Of a DNA stretch of 64,000 nucleotides, positions 44,469-53,669 are shown one piece after another. The stretch is from an uncultured Marvinbryantia sp. (GTDB taxonomy: Bacteria; Bacillota; Clostridia; Lachnospirales; Lachnospiraceae), in assembly GCA_934408725.1 (NCBI GenBank), contig CAKRVB010000006.1, forward strand, positions 1 to 64,000, in the 5' to 3' direction. The notes under the pieces were generated by a model, which saw only the letters and a program-made list of their open reading frames with translations, had not been told where the DNA came from and searched no databases. A program made the position numbers and the translations under genes. Each line of letters starts with the position of its first letter. The first letter of the stretch is position 1.

Positions 44469-44879
44469 TTACCGTCCGAACTTCTTCAGCACTTCTTCCT
44501 TCACCTCATCAGTCAGTGTGCCCGGCTTCCATGTTACACCCACCTTATCATGCTTCATTCTAGGGATCAGGTGAATGTGGAAATGAAATACCGTCTGGCC
44601 TGCCGCTTCGTGATTGTTCTGTACCACATTGATGCCATCACAGCCAAGTACTGATTCCATCTTCGTTGCCATCTTCTTAGCCAGGATAAATGCCTTTGCT
44701 GTCAGTTCCTCCGGCATCGCCATAATATCTGCATAGTGCTCCTTCGGAAGGATCAGCATATGTCCCTTCGCTGCCGGTCCCACATCCAGAATCACTTTAA
44801 AGTCGTCATCCTCATATACCACAGCAGATGGAATATCCCCTGCTAAAATTTTACAAAAAATACAGTTTTGATCTGTCAT
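44469..44879 (-). CDS. HIT-family nucleotide hydrolase (HinT type)
   Basis: 136 aa. Zinc-type N-terminus CIFCKILAGDIPSAVVYEDD, and the HIT motif HFHIHLIPR (HxHxHxx pattern) near 97-105. Hydrolyses AMP-lysyl or other nucleoside phosphoramidates. RBS AGGAGG 8 nt before the ATG. Full length for the family. Confidence 0.93.
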   Translation of the reverse strand: MTDQNCIFCKILAGDIPSAVVYEDDDFKVILDVGPAAKGHMLILPKEHYADIMAMPEELTAKAFILAKKMATKMESVLGCDGINVVQNNHEAAGQTVFHFHIHLIPRMKHDKVGVTWKPGTLTDEVKEEVLKKFGR

Positions 44880-45059
44880 GATTTTGTTCCTCCTGCGTAT
44901 ATATTTATGTAAGCAATCTTATCTGATACCATATTAAGACTATTTCTTTTGGAATGTCAACTGAAATATGTGTCAAAAACGTTGATTTTATAAGGTTTTT
45001 TCAGGGGCGGTAGAAGTTTTGTCACCGTCTGTTTGCCATGCTTTTCTGAGGAGGTTTTT

Positions 45060-45737
45060 ATGCACACGAACGAAAAATACGAACTGTTATTATCTGCCAT
45101 TTCACATGAAATCCGCAACCCGGTCACCCTGATCAACAGCTATCTGCAGCTGATCTCATCTGCGCATCCGGAAGTTGGTACATTCGAATACTGGGATACC
45201 GTTGGGGAAGAAATGCAGCATCTGAAGACACTTCTGGGAGATCTGTCCCTGTTTAACAACAGCATGAAGATTCATCCCATTTCTCTGGATCTGAATAAGT
45301 GGATGCACGCCTACGGAATCCACGGGGAAGCATTTCTCCATTGTCTGACCAGCGGCAGTCAAAATGAGATTACCTTTACGACTCTGATCGCTTCTGATCT
45401 GCCTTCTATGGAACTGGATCCGGACAAACTGCAGCAGGTACTGGATAATCTTCTTCGTAATGCTGCAGAGGCTCACGCCAGCCACATCACGTTGGAAGTC
45501 ACTGTCGCTGAATCGCTTCTGTATCTGACGGTTTCCGACAATGGCTGTGGCATTCCACAGAAGCAGCTGCCCCACCTCTTTGAACCTTTTGTCTCCTATA
45601 AGAATGAAGGCTCAGGTCTGGGACTTGCCATTGTTCAGCGCATAATAAGAGCCCACCATGGAACCATTACAGTCCAGAGTGAGCCTTCTTCTGATACCAG
45701 ATTTATTATCTGCCTGCCATGTTCTTCTCCTGCATAG
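45060..45737 (+). CDS. Soluble orphan histidine kinase without sensor domain
   Basis: 225 aa from ATG at 45060, 5 nt after GAGGAGG. HisKA box with phospho-His in SAISHEIRNPVTLINSYLQLI (about 11-31), then a HATPase domain: N box QVLDNLLRNAAEAHA, G1 VSDNGCGIP, F box HLFEPF, G2 GSGLGLAIVQRI. There is no membrane helix, PAS, GAF or HAMP domain and no response regulator next to it. The layout resembles the kinase half of sporulation or NtrB-like kinases stripped of the sensor (inference). Confidence 0.88.
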   Translation: MHTNEKYELLLSAISHEIRNPVTLINSYLQLISSAHPEVGTFEYWDTVGEEMQHLKTLLGDLSLFNNSMKIHPISLDLNKWMHAYGIHGEAFLHCLTSGSQNEITFTTLIASDLPSMELDPDKLQQVLDNLLRNAAEAHASHITLEVTVAESLLYLTVSDNGCGIPQKQLPHLFEPFVSYKNEGSGLGLAIVQRIIRAHHGTITVQSEPSSDTRFIICLPCSSPA

Positions 45738-45771
45738 CCAGGCCTTCTCGGTCACAACACCGGGTCGGCGT

Positions 45772-46401
45772 CTATCTGTATTGCCTGCCTTGTATCGCCG
45801 TTAGCAGCAGACAGATCACCACGCCTCCCAGGAATCCTCCCAGATGGGCCATACTGTCAGTTCCCGTCTGGGTGAAGCCTTCGATCAGCGACAGTACTGC
45901 CATAATCATCAAACGCCAGATCTCTTCCTGACTGATCCGGTCCCGGTTCTTCACTGCCAGAAAGACCAATGCACCAACTACCGCAAAGATCGCTCCGGAT
46001 GCCCCAGCTGAGACCGCATAAGAACCAGTCCTCATAACCACCACCATAGAGAAAAGATTGCCGAGAATGCCGCCGCCCAGGTAAATCATCAGATAACGAA
46101 CCTTTCCCACTGCTTTTTCCAGCATATCCCCCACAAAGATCAGCAGCAACATATTATAAAGCAAATGCTGCACACCAAAATGCAGGAACATACAGGTAAA
46201 CAATCGATAGTATTCTCCCCTCTCCACCACCAGGGGTTCATACATGGCTCCATGATGAAGCATGAACATCGTATCTGTTGTGCTCCCCATCCATTCTAAT
46301 ATCACAAACACAACAATATTTATGATCACCATCAGCAGATTACATTTTTCTCTGCTTTGCAGGAAATCCAACGCTTCCTGCAGAGTACTTTTCTCTTCCA
46401 T
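45772..46401 (-). CDS. Rhomboid-family intramembrane serine protease
   Basis: 209 aa with six predicted membrane helices. The catalytic Ser is in SAGASGAIFAVVG (GxSG) and the His in DSMAHLGGFLGG; MFLHFGVQHLLYNM matches the family HxxxN region. Cleaves membrane proteins within or near the bilayer; substrate unknown. Converges on the histidine kinase gene (34 bp apart). Confidence 0.92.
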   Translation of the reverse strand: MEEKSTLQEALDFLQSREKCNLLMVIINIVVFVILEWMGSTTDTMFMLHHGAMYEPLVVERGEYYRLFTCMFLHFGVQHLLYNMLLLIFVGDMLEKAVGKVRYLMIYLGGGILGNLFSMVVVMRTGSYAVSAGASGAIFAVVGALVFLAVKNRDRISQEEIWRLMIMAVLSLIEGFTQTGTDSMAHLGGFLGGVVICLLLTAIQGRQYR

Positions 46402-46519
46402 TTGACAATCTTTCCTTTCAAAATTATCTCTACTATACCATGATTTTATCAGGTAGCCTACCGCAATTTTTGTTAGTTTTCCCGATCTTACAGTCCAAAA
46501 TAAAGTACAATCAAAACTC

Positions 46520-46548
46520 TTGTATTAATATTCTTTCTGTATTAGAAT
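46520..46548 (+). promoter_or_regulatory. Sigma-A promoter of the ferredoxin gene
   Basis: TTGTAT, 17 nt, TAGAAT, 75 bp upstream of the ferredoxin start codon. Confidence 0.65.
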
Positions 46549-46622
46549 GAAGTCAGAAAAGCGCAGAGACGTCCCGTTTCTGTGAAAAAATAATCAAACA
46601 TTATATAAGGAGGATTTTTATT

Positions 46623-46793
46623 ATGGCATACGTTATTTCTGATGAATGTGTAAGCTGCGGAACATGTGCAGAAGCATGTCCAGCTGAAGCTATCCACGAA
46701 GGTGATGGAAAATACGAAATCGACGCAGATGCATGTCTGGAATGTGGAACATGCGAAGCAGAATGCCCAACAGGTGCTATCTCTGCTGAATAA
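46623..46793 (+). CDS. 2[4Fe-4S] clostridial-type ferredoxin
   Basis: 56 aa (MAYVISDECVSCG...GAISAE), with AAGGAGG 9 nt upstream. Two cluster motifs, CVSCGTCAEACP and CLECGTCEAECP, make the classical 8-Fe ferredoxin of anaerobes, a soluble low-potential electron carrier for pyruvate:ferredoxin oxidoreductase, hydrogenase and Rnf. Short gene, with its own promoter and terminator, so it is probably strongly expressed on its own. Confidence 0.97.
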   Translation: MAYVISDECVSCGTCAEACPAEAIHEGDGKYEIDADACLECGTCEAECPTGAISAE

Positions 46794-46828
46794 TCTGATC
46801 GATACAGATTCTTTTATAAGAAGATAAA

Positions 46829-46864
46829 GCGATCCGGGAAATATACATTTCCCGGATCTTTTTA
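46829..46864. terminator. Bidirectional terminator between ferredoxin and MerR genes
   Basis: GATCCGGGAAAT and ATTTCCCGGATC (12-bp perfect stem, 4-nt loop) followed by TTTTTATTTC. It overlaps the stop of the converging MerR gene. Confidence 0.92.
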
Positions 46865-47554
46865 TTTCTTTTTCTGTCTTCGCAGACGCTGAAACCAACC
46901 GCCTTCTTTCGCAGCTGCTACCATCTGACGGTTCTGGTGTTGGCGAATCGATTCATCCAGTTTTCGATAGCGTTCTTCTTCTCGCTGCTCCTGCATATGT
47001 ACCAGATAATCCATCTCTCTGGAAAAAGTCACCTCAATATGCTTCTCCAGGTTCTCATTATTTTCCTTCACTACCCGGTCCACAATCCCTTCCACCAGAA
47101 TTTCAAAATGTTTCAATTTCTCTGTGTTTTCCTGCAGAAGCTGAAGTTTCTGCTCCGATTCCTGTGATGTATGATCCACTTTCTCATTCGATTCCGAATC
47201 GTTTTCAGCATCTACATTCTGACTTGTGCTTTCCTGCCTTCCGTCTGCTGGATGCCTGCTATCTTCCACTTGTGTCTGGTATTTTTCCAGCCCTTTCAGA
47301 ATCATCTTAATTGCTTTTAACTGAAGTCCTTTTTCCTTGAGCTCTTTCACCTTCTGAAAGGTCTCAATATTTTCCCGGGTGTAGTATCGGTGTCCCAGTT
47401 CTGTTCTCCCAATGGAAAGTTCCAGTTCTTCTTCCCAGTAACGGAGCACATGCGCCTCTACTTCTACGATTCTGGCCGCATCTGAGATCAGATATCTCTC
47501 TTCCTCCACCCTGTTTCCCTCCATATTCTGTTTTATGCTTTCCGGTATCGGCAT
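46862..47554 (-). CDS. MerR-family transcriptional regulator with long C-terminal coiled coil
   Basis: 230 aa from ATG at 47554 (GAAGGTGAT upstream); a second ATG ten codons on is also possible, and a start 16 codons earlier is unlikely. N-terminal winged helix (about 18-85: YLISDAARIVEVEAHVLRYWEEEL...LGHRYYTRENIETFQKVKELKEKGLQLKAIKMIL) without a metal-binding C-terminus. Instead there is a long charged helix (about 100-225) ending in RRQKKK, with an insert rich in Ser/Asp/Glu. Such MerR-like proteins resemble RacA-type DNA-anchoring proteins as well as regulators; function open. Confidence 0.8.
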   Translation of the reverse strand: MPIPESIKQNMEGNRVEEERYLISDAARIVEVEAHVLRYWEEELELSIGRTELGHRYYTRENIETFQKVKELKEKGLQLKAIKMILKGLEKYQTQVEDSRHPADGRQESTSQNVDAENDSESNEKVDHTSQESEQKLQLLQENTEKLKHFEILVEGIVDRVVKENNENLEKHIEVTFSREMDYLVHMQEQREEERYRKLDESIRQHQNRQMVAAAKEGGWFQRLRRQKKK

Positions 47555-47641
47555 TTGCCGATCACCTTCATTCCCTCTGATTATAGCATAAATATACAGC
47601 AATCTGGCAGAAAACTCATCGCAAGATTCGACAACATAGAT

Positions 47642-49264
47642 TTACTCGGCTGTGGCCTCTGATATCGTCAGTCTGGCCATATCCACTCTGGACCTGCTGA
47701 CACTGACCCGGCGAAGACCGTTCCGAATCAGATATTTTAAATACTCCGGCTCTCCGCCAGCTTCCCCGCAGACACTGACCTCCATCCCTCTCTCATTACA
47801 GATCCAGATCACATGCTGGATCATGCGCATGATCGCTGTCTGCCATGGGCTGAGCAGATGATCCAGTTCTACACTTTCCCGGTCTGCTGCCATCACATAC
47901 TGTGCCAGGTCATTAGAACCAATACTGACAAAGTCTGCTTTTCCGATAAAAGTATCCACACAGATCGCCGCTGCCGGTGTCTCGATGGTGATTCCAATGC
48001 GAATATCTGGATTCACCGCCACACCATTCTCTGATACTTTTTTGCAGACTTTATCCCAGATTGCTCTGGCCTGTTCCACTTCCTGCACTGTATCTACCAT
48101 CGGAAGCATGATAGAAAACGGCCGTCCCTTTGCCGCCAGAAGCATTGCCTCCATCTGTGCCTCCAGGATCTCAGGATGCTTCAATGTAAAACGGATACCT
48201 CTCACTCCAAGGAAAGGATTCTCCTCCTGCTCCTGGGGCAGATACGGCACTCTCTTATCTCCACCTATATCCAGAGTCCGGACAATCAATTCTTTACCGT
48301 CTAACAGATCAAATACTTTTTCGTATTCTTTCTGCTGTTCCTGCACATCCGGCATTGTTTTACGCTCCAGGAAAAGATATTCCGTCCGGTACAGCCCCAC
48401 CCCTCTCAATGAGGACAGGTCCAGCTTTGCCAGATCCTCAGGACCTCCAATATTCACACTCAGCTCGATCTCAACACCATCTGCTGTTACATTTCTTCCC
48501 TTTGGCAGATTCTTTGCTGCCTCTTCCCGTTCTACACGTTCCCGGAACTTCTCCTTCCAGATGTCCAGAAGATGCTGGTCTTCCGGCGCGATACGTCCCC
48601 GTTCTCGCAGTTCTACCATCATGATCTCTCCGGTAGCTCCATCCAGGAAAAGCTCATCTCCGTCATGAATCTCTTCCAGTTCCTTTACACCGGTTACCGC
48701 CGGAATATTCAGAGATCTTGCCAGAATCATGGCATGGGAAAAACGTCCCCCCGTCTTTACCACAATACCTCCCAGATTTTCCACATCAATAATCCCAAAA
48801 TCAATCGGAGTCAGTTCTTCTGCAGCCAGGATATACTTTCGTTCTCCTGTATCACGAAAAGCTGTTTTTTCCCCTTTTAGCATATCCAGATGCATCTTCT
48901 TCAGGCCACGAATATCCTCTGCCCTCTGGCGCATATATTCATCCTGCATGTTATCAAACACCTGCGCCAGCTCTTCAAATCCCTCCTCTATGGCCTGCTC
49001 CAGCCCCACACCCTGAGTCAGTCTGGATGCCACTCCTCTGTACAGCTTCGGATCCTGCATCAGAATCTGATAAGCCAGAAAAATCTGAGCATGATCTTCC
49101 CCCATTTTTTCTCTGGTGCCCTCATAGAGTTCCTTTATTTTACTCAGGCAGGCTTCCTTCACCTGCTCCAATGATGTCAATTTTTCAGTCTGAACTTTGT
49201 GCATTCGGACTACACGACCAGATACCAGACCATCTGACACACCAATACCATTCCAGTTTTTCAT
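47642..49264 (-). CDS. ptsI: PTS enzyme I (phosphoenolpyruvate-protein phosphotransferase)
   Basis: 540 aa from ATG at 49264. Takes phosphate from PEP to its active-site His and passes it to HPr, the first step of all PTS sugar uptake. Phospho-His region VKTGGRFSHAMILARSLNIPAVTG (about 178-201), then the PEP-binding barrel with LYRTEYLFLERKTMPD, VRTLDIGGDKRVPYLP, NPFLGVRGIRF, MLPMV, IGITIETPAAAI, FVSIGSNDLAQYVMAADRE and the Cys motif VSVCGEAGGEPEY. The common form of the last motif is CGEMAGD, so it deviates slightly. ptsH is not adjacent. Confidence 0.94.
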   Translation of the reverse strand: MKNWNGIGVSDGLVSGRVVRMHKVQTEKLTSLEQVKEACLSKIKELYEGTREKMGEDHAQIFLAYQILMQDPKLYRGVASRLTQGVGLEQAIEEGFEELAQVFDNMQDEYMRQRAEDIRGLKKMHLDMLKGEKTAFRDTGERKYILAAEELTPIDFGIIDVENLGGIVVKTGGRFSHAMILARSLNIPAVTGVKELEEIHDGDELFLDGATGEIMMVELRERGRIAPEDQHLLDIWKEKFRERVEREEAAKNLPKGRNVTADGVEIELSVNIGGPEDLAKLDLSSLRGVGLYRTEYLFLERKTMPDVQEQQKEYEKVFDLLDGKELIVRTLDIGGDKRVPYLPQEQEENPFLGVRGIRFTLKHPEILEAQMEAMLLAAKGRPFSIMLPMVDTVQEVEQARAIWDKVCKKVSENGVAVNPDIRIGITIETPAAAICVDTFIGKADFVSIGSNDLAQYVMAADRESVELDHLLSPWQTAIMRMIQHVIWICNERGMEVSVCGEAGGEPEYLKYLIRNGLRRVSVSRSRVDMARLTISEATAE

Positions 49265-49371
49265 TTTACACACTCTCCGCAAATTGGCCTGACCAGTCAG
49301 ACCATATCATGTGTTTATCATACTACAAAACTGTTTCGTAAACAAGAATCATTCCCGGGAATTATTTCGAC

Positions 49372-49411
49372 AAAAAACTGCCCGGTCATTTTCAAGACCG
49401 AACAGTTTTTT
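49372..49411 (-). terminator. Terminator of the MmsAB sugar importer operon
   Basis: Minus strand AAAAAACTG-CGGTC and GACCG-CAGTTTTTT arms (with one bulge on each side) close a loop and end in a T run, 25 bp past the mmsB stop. Confidence 0.85.
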
Positions 49412-49437
49412 GGGAATATTTTTGTATTCAGAACTTA

Positions 49438-50613
49438 TTATTCACTTCTCTTCTTTGATACTACATCGAAGATTACGGCTGCCAGAAGTACCAGACCTTT
49501 TACTACTTTCTGCATGTTCTGGTCAGTTCCCATGATAGACATACCCTGGTTGATGATACCCATCAGAGTTGCACCGATAATAACTCCAGGTACTGTACCG
49601 GTTCCACCATAAGCAGATGCTCCACCGATGAAGCAGGATCCGATAGCATCCATTTCATAGTTCTGTCCATAAGTAGGCTGTGCGCTGGTCAGACGTGCGA
49701 TGGTCAGCATACCTGCCAGAGCAGACAGAAGACCCATGTTGGTATATGCCAGGAAGTAAACTCTCTCTGTATTGATACCGGAAAGCTTGGTTGCTTTTTC
49801 GTTACCACCTACTGCATAGAAGTAACGTCCAACAGTTGTCTTACTTGTAATATAACCATAGATCAGTACCACGATCAGAACCCATACCAGAGAAGTCGGG
49901 ATACCTTTGTATTTTGCCAGCTTATAAGTAATAAACAGGATGACTGCACAGATCAGGATCATTTTTGCATACATAGCTACAACGTTTCCTGTCTCGTATC
50001 CTTTTTTCTTACGGTTCAGATAGCCTTTCATTGTTACAACAACGAAGATTACACATGCAATGATACCAACTACCATAGCCAGACGGTTCATTCCTTCACC
50101 GCCTCCCAGGATATCCGGTACGTAACAGTTTGCACCACCACCGAACAGAACAACGAATGCCTGATTCTTGATTGGAAGTGTCTGGCCACCCAGAACTACG
50201 TTTGATAAACCACGGAATACGAACATACCTGACAGTGTGGTGATGAATGGAGGTACATGTACGTATGCGATCCATACAGCCTGCCATGCACCGATCACTG
50301 CACCAAGTAATAACATCAGAATGACTGCGACCGGCATTGGCATACCCATTTTTTCCATGAATACACCGCCTACAGCACCTACGAAACATACAACCGATCC
50401 AACAGAAAGATCGATGTTACCTCCTGTTAAGATACAGAGCAGCATACCAGTTGCCAGTACATATACATAAGCGTTCTGTGAAATCAGGTTGGTAATGTTC
50501 TGAGGAAACAGGATCTTACCCTGTGTACCCCAGGTAAAAAACAGTGTTACTAAAACTAACACGATGATCATTGAATATTTTTGTATTCCTTCTCTTAACT
50601 TTGCCTTATCCAT
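49438..50613 (-). CDS. mmsB: Multiple-monosaccharide ABC transporter permease (MmsB/GguB)
   Basis: 391 aa, about ten to eleven membrane helices, RBS AAAGGAG 8 nt upstream. CUT2 permease signatures LLCILTGGNIDLSVGSVVCFVGAVGG, PPFITTLSGMFVFRGLSNVVLGGQTLPI, YFYAVGGNEKATKLSGIN and IGSCFIGGASAYGGTGTVPGVIIGATLMGIINQGM. A central insert (about 200-240) with an extra helix distinguishes GguB/MmsB from RbsC. Three-gene importer with the ATPase (3 bp upstream) and the ChvE-like protein. Confidence 0.95.
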   Translation of the reverse strand: MDKAKLREGIQKYSMIIVLVLVTLFFTWGTQGKILFPQNITNLISQNAYVYVLATGMLLCILTGGNIDLSVGSVVCFVGAVGGVFMEKMGMPMPVAVILMLLLGAVIGAWQAVWIAYVHVPPFITTLSGMFVFRGLSNVVLGGQTLPIKNQAFVVLFGGGANCYVPDILGGGEGMNRLAMVVGIIACVIFVVVTMKGYLNRKKKGYETGNVVAMYAKMILICAVILFITYKLAKYKGIPTSLVWVLIVVLIYGYITSKTTVGRYFYAVGGNEKATKLSGINTERVYFLAYTNMGLLSALAGMLTIARLTSAQPTYGQNYEMDAIGSCFIGGASAYGGTGTVPGVIIGATLMGIINQGMSIMGTDQNMQKVVKGLVLLAAVIFDVVSKKRSE

Positions 50614-50616
50614 CGT

Positions 50617-52155
50617 TTACTCTCCTTTACTAGAACTCAGAATGCAGGACATGATCTTTTCCTGAGATGCTTCTTCCTGCGATAACTCACCAACGATTCG
50701 TCCTTCGTTCATGACATAGATTCGGTCTGACATACCAAGAACTTCAGGAAGCTCTGAGGAAATCATAATAACGGATTTTCCTGCTGCAACCAGGTCATTG
50801 ATAATACAGTAAATCTCATACTTTGCACCTACGTCAATACCACGGGTAGGCTCGTCCAGGATCAGCACATCCGGATCTGCAAACATCCATTTTGCCAGAA
50901 GCACTTTCTGCTGGTTACCACCACTTAAGTTACCAACATTCTGCTCTACCGTCGGACATTTCGTTTTCAGTTTTTCTTTATATTCTACTGCTACGGCATA
51001 TTCTTTATCTTTATCGATTACGATGCCGTTGCTGACTCCTGCCATATTTGCAAGAGAGGTATTGGTTCTGATTGGATTGCTCAGGATCAGGCCATCACCT
51101 TTACGGTCTTCTGTTACATACGCCAGCTTGTGTGCAATGGCATCTCTGGAAGACTTCAGATGTACTTCCTTTCCATCCAGAAGCAGCGTTCCGCTGATAT
51201 TGGTTCCATAGCTGCGTCCAAATACACTCTTTGCCAGCTCTGTACGTCCGGCACCCATCAATCCGGAAATACCGACTACTTCGCCTTTATGTATCTTAAT
51301 GGATACGTTATCCACTACTTTTCGTTCTGTATAGATCGGATGATATACCGTCCAGTTCTTTACTTCCATGCTGACATCACCGATTTTGACATCATGACGT
51401 TTTGGGAAACGGTCTGCAATCTCACGGCCAACCATACCTTTGATGATACGGTCTTCGGAAAAATCATCCACGCCCTTGGTCAGAGTCTCGATGGTAGAAC
51501 CATCTCGGATAACTGTAATCTTGTCTGCTACATAAGATACTTCATTCAGCTTATGAGAGATAATGATACAGGTCATACCGTCTTTTTTGAATTTCAGAAG
51601 CAGATCCAGCAATGCTTTGGAATCTGATTCGTTCAGTGAAGATGTCGGTTCATCCAGGATCAGCAGTTTTGCATTCTTTGCCAGCGCCTTTGCAATCTCT
51701 ACCAGCTGCTGCTTACCGGTACCGATATCTTTAATTAATGTTCTGGAGGACTCGGATAATCCGACCTCTCTCATATATTTTTCTGCCTGACCGTAAGTCT
51801 CATCCCAGTCAATGGCAGCTTTCTTTCCACGTTCATTTCCGAGGAACATGTTCTCACCGATGGACATATATGGCACAAGCGCCAGCTCCTGGTGAATAAT
51901 TACAATTCCTTTTGCTTCACTTTGTTTAATATCATGGAATTTACATATTTCCCCGTTATAAATAATATCTCCTTCGTAGGATCCATACGGATACACACCG
52001 GAGAGTACATTCATCAATGTTGATTTTCCAGCTCCATTTTCTCCTACCAGAGCATGGATCTCGCCCTCTTCCACCTGAAGGTTTACGTTATCGAGAGCCT
52101 TTACACCGGGGAAAGTTTTGGTGATATTTTTCATTTCCAACAGTATCTTAGCCAA
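50617..52155 (-). CDS. mmsA: Multiple-monosaccharide ABC transporter ATP-binding protein (MmsA/GguA)
   Basis: 512 aa starting with TTG at 52155, 9 nt after GGAGG; no ATG fits better. Two ABC domains: [23 protein letters not shown]; second half [43 protein letters not shown]. Energises monosaccharide uptake with MmsB and the binding protein. The TTG start and the hairpin ahead of it should lower its output relative to the binding protein. Confidence 0.95.
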   Translation of the reverse strand: MAKILLEMKNITKTFPGVKALDNVNLQVEEGEIHALVGENGAGKSTLMNVLSGVYPYGSYEGDIIYNGEICKFHDIKQSEAKGIVIIHQELALVPYMSIGENMFLGNERGKKAAIDWDETYGQAEKYMREVGLSESSRTLIKDIGTGKQQLVEIAKALAKNAKLLILDEPTSSLNESDSKALLDLLLKFKKDGMTCIIISHKLNEVSYVADKITVIRDGSTIETLTKGVDDFSEDRIIKGMVGREIADRFPKRHDVKIGDVSMEVKNWTVYHPIYTERKVVDNVSIKIHKGEVVGISGLMGAGRTELAKSVFGRSYGTNISGTLLLDGKEVHLKSSRDAIAHKLAYVTEDRKGDGLILSNPIRTNTSLANMAGVSNGIVIDKDKEYAVAVEYKEKLKTKCPTVEQNVGNLSGGNQQKVLLAKWMFADPDVLILDEPTRGIDVGAKYEIYCIINDLVAAGKSVIMISSELPEVLGMSDRIYVMNEGRIVGELSQEEASQEKIMSCILSSSKGE

Positions 52156-52200
52156 AATTTGTTCCCTCCTAATTTTAAAAATGCCTCTTTCAGAATGAAA

Positions 52201-52223
52201 CAGGCGGGCTGCTTACCCGCCTG
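52201..52223 (-). terminator. Intercistronic hairpin between the binding-protein and ATPase genes
   Basis: CAGGCGGG and CCCGCCTG form a perfect 8-bp GC-rich stem with a 7-nt loop, without a strong T run. Such hairpins stabilise the upstream mRNA or terminate in part, so that binding protein exceeds ATPase. Confidence 0.7.
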
Positions 52224-52263
52224 TATTGATTTCCTGATCCTTCAGCAGTCTGCTGAATCTCTC

Positions 52264-53313
52264 TTACTGAATCTGATCCTCTGTATAGTATCCGGAATCG
52301 ATCAGCATTTCTTTGTAGTTGTCCTGAGTTACAGCAACCGGCTCGCAAAGGTAAGATGGGATGATACCTGTTCCGTTGTCATATGTTTCTGTATCGTTTA
52401 CAGGAACTTCTTCGCCGGAGATGATAGCATCTACCATTTCAACTACCTGAGAAGCAAGTGCACGTGTATCTTTGAATACGGACATAGCCTGTTTGCCAGC
52501 TACGATGTTTGCTACGTTAGCGATATCGCAGTCCTGACCGGTGATGATTGGATATTCACCTGTGTAGTTAGCTGCCAGAGCGTTTTCTACACCAAGTGCT
52601 GTAGAGTCGTTAGAAGCAAGTACTGCATCCAGGTTTGTTCCGTCTGCGTAGTTAGAAGACAGGATGTTTTCGAATCTGGACTGTGCAGCATCTGTTGCCC
52701 AGTTAGCTGTTGCAACTTCTTCTTTTGCAATCTGTCCGGATGGAACTACCAGTTTTCCTTCATCCAGGTATGGCTGAAGAACATCCATAGCACCGCCGTA
52801 GAAGAAGTTTACATTGTTGTCACCTGGGTCACCGGTAACGATTTCCAGATTGAATGGGCCATCAGCATTTTCCAGATCCAGAGCATCTACCAGGAATTCA
52901 CCCTGTGTCTTACCTACTAAGTAGTTATCAAATGTTGCGTAGTAAGAAATAGCATCTGTGTTCATGATCAGACGGTCATAAGCGATAACAGGAATGTTAG
53001 CTTCTTTTGCCTGTGCAAGAACTGTTCCAAGAGAATCACCATCAATAGAAGCAACTACAAGGAGCTGGTCTCCGTTAGCGATCATATTTTCAATCTGAGA
53101 AGCCTGTGTAGCGGAATCATTTCCAGCGTACTGAAGGTCTACTTCGTAGCCTTTTGCTTCCAGTTCTGCTTTCATGTTAGAACCATCCTGATTCCATCTC
53201 TGAAGATCCTGTGTAGGCATTGCAACACCGATCTTTTCGCCTTCTGCATTTGCCATTGTTCCCATAGCAGCTACAGCGAGCATAGCAGTTAAAACAACTA
53301 ATCTCTTTTTCAT
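52264..53313 (-). CDS. ChvE/XylF-type monosaccharide-binding protein of an ABC importer
   Basis: 349 aa, RBS GGGAGGAT 8 nt upstream. Signal peptide MKKRLVVLTAMLAVAAMGTMANA, no clear lipobox. The periplasmic-binding fold shows IGVAMPTQDLQRWNQDGSNMKAEL, AYDRLIMNTDAISYYATFDNYLVGKTQGEFLVDAL, ITGDPGDNNVNFFYGGAMDVL, VLASNDSTALGVENAL and ITGQDCDIANVANIVAGKQAMSVFKDTR, the ChvE/XylF/multiple-monosaccharide pattern. Binds aldopentoses or aldohexoses. Given the xylulokinase, ROK repressor and XylFII-like sensor nearby, D-xylose is the favoured substrate (inference). Confidence 0.93.
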   Translation of the reverse strand: MKKRLVVLTAMLAVAAMGTMANAEGEKIGVAMPTQDLQRWNQDGSNMKAELEAKGYEVDLQYAGNDSATQASQIENMIANGDQLLVVASIDGDSLGTVLAQAKEANIPVIAYDRLIMNTDAISYYATFDNYLVGKTQGEFLVDALDLENADGPFNLEIVTGDPGDNNVNFFYGGAMDVLQPYLDEGKLVVPSGQIAKEEVATANWATDAAQSRFENILSSNYADGTNLDAVLASNDSTALGVENALAANYTGEYPIITGQDCDIANVANIVAGKQAMSVFKDTRALASQVVEMVDAIISGEEVPVNDTETYDNGTGIIPSYLCEPVAVTQDNYKEMLIDSGYYTEDQIQ

Positions 53314-53458
53314 TTTTCCAATCCTCCCGATTTAGAAATTCGGTAACTGTTCTTCACAGTTGCCATCCGTTTTTTGATGATCTAAATATATCACAGATGT
53401 TTCTGGACTAACTTGTCAGTATCTTTAAATTCTTGACAATTCTTTTTTTCGACAGAAA

Positions 53459-53496
53459 GGACTAGCACAATATTGTCACTAAAATTGTGCTAGTCC
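53459..53496. promoter_or_regulatory. 13-bp inverted repeat in the promoter region of the sugar importer
   Basis: GGACTAGCACAAT and ATTGTGCTAGTCC are perfect arms with a 12-nt spacer, about 150 bp upstream of the ChvE-type gene and 170 bp upstream of the plus-strand gene at 53670. TTTTTT follows 6 nt later on the plus strand, so it may terminate transcription or act as an operator. A GGACTA half-site recurs at 53405, and TTGTCA/TGACAA arms lie at about 53415-53440. The spacer 53314-53669 has no gene. Confidence 0.55.
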
Positions 53497-53669
53497 AGAT
53501 CGTTTTTTCTATCCAATATACACAAAATGGTCGGATGCCACGATTTTGTGCTGATTATTTCTATATTATTAGGATTTTCTTATTTTTCCAGAAAATGATT
53601 GCATGACCGGATTATTTTGTAGTAAGCTTGGTTACAGTTTTAGAGTAAATAATTTTCGAGGTGATTTTT

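Noticed and set aside
46542..46898. Minus-strand ORF of 118 codons
   Set aside because: Lies antisense over the ferredoxin gene, which has promoter, RBS, two cluster motifs and terminator.
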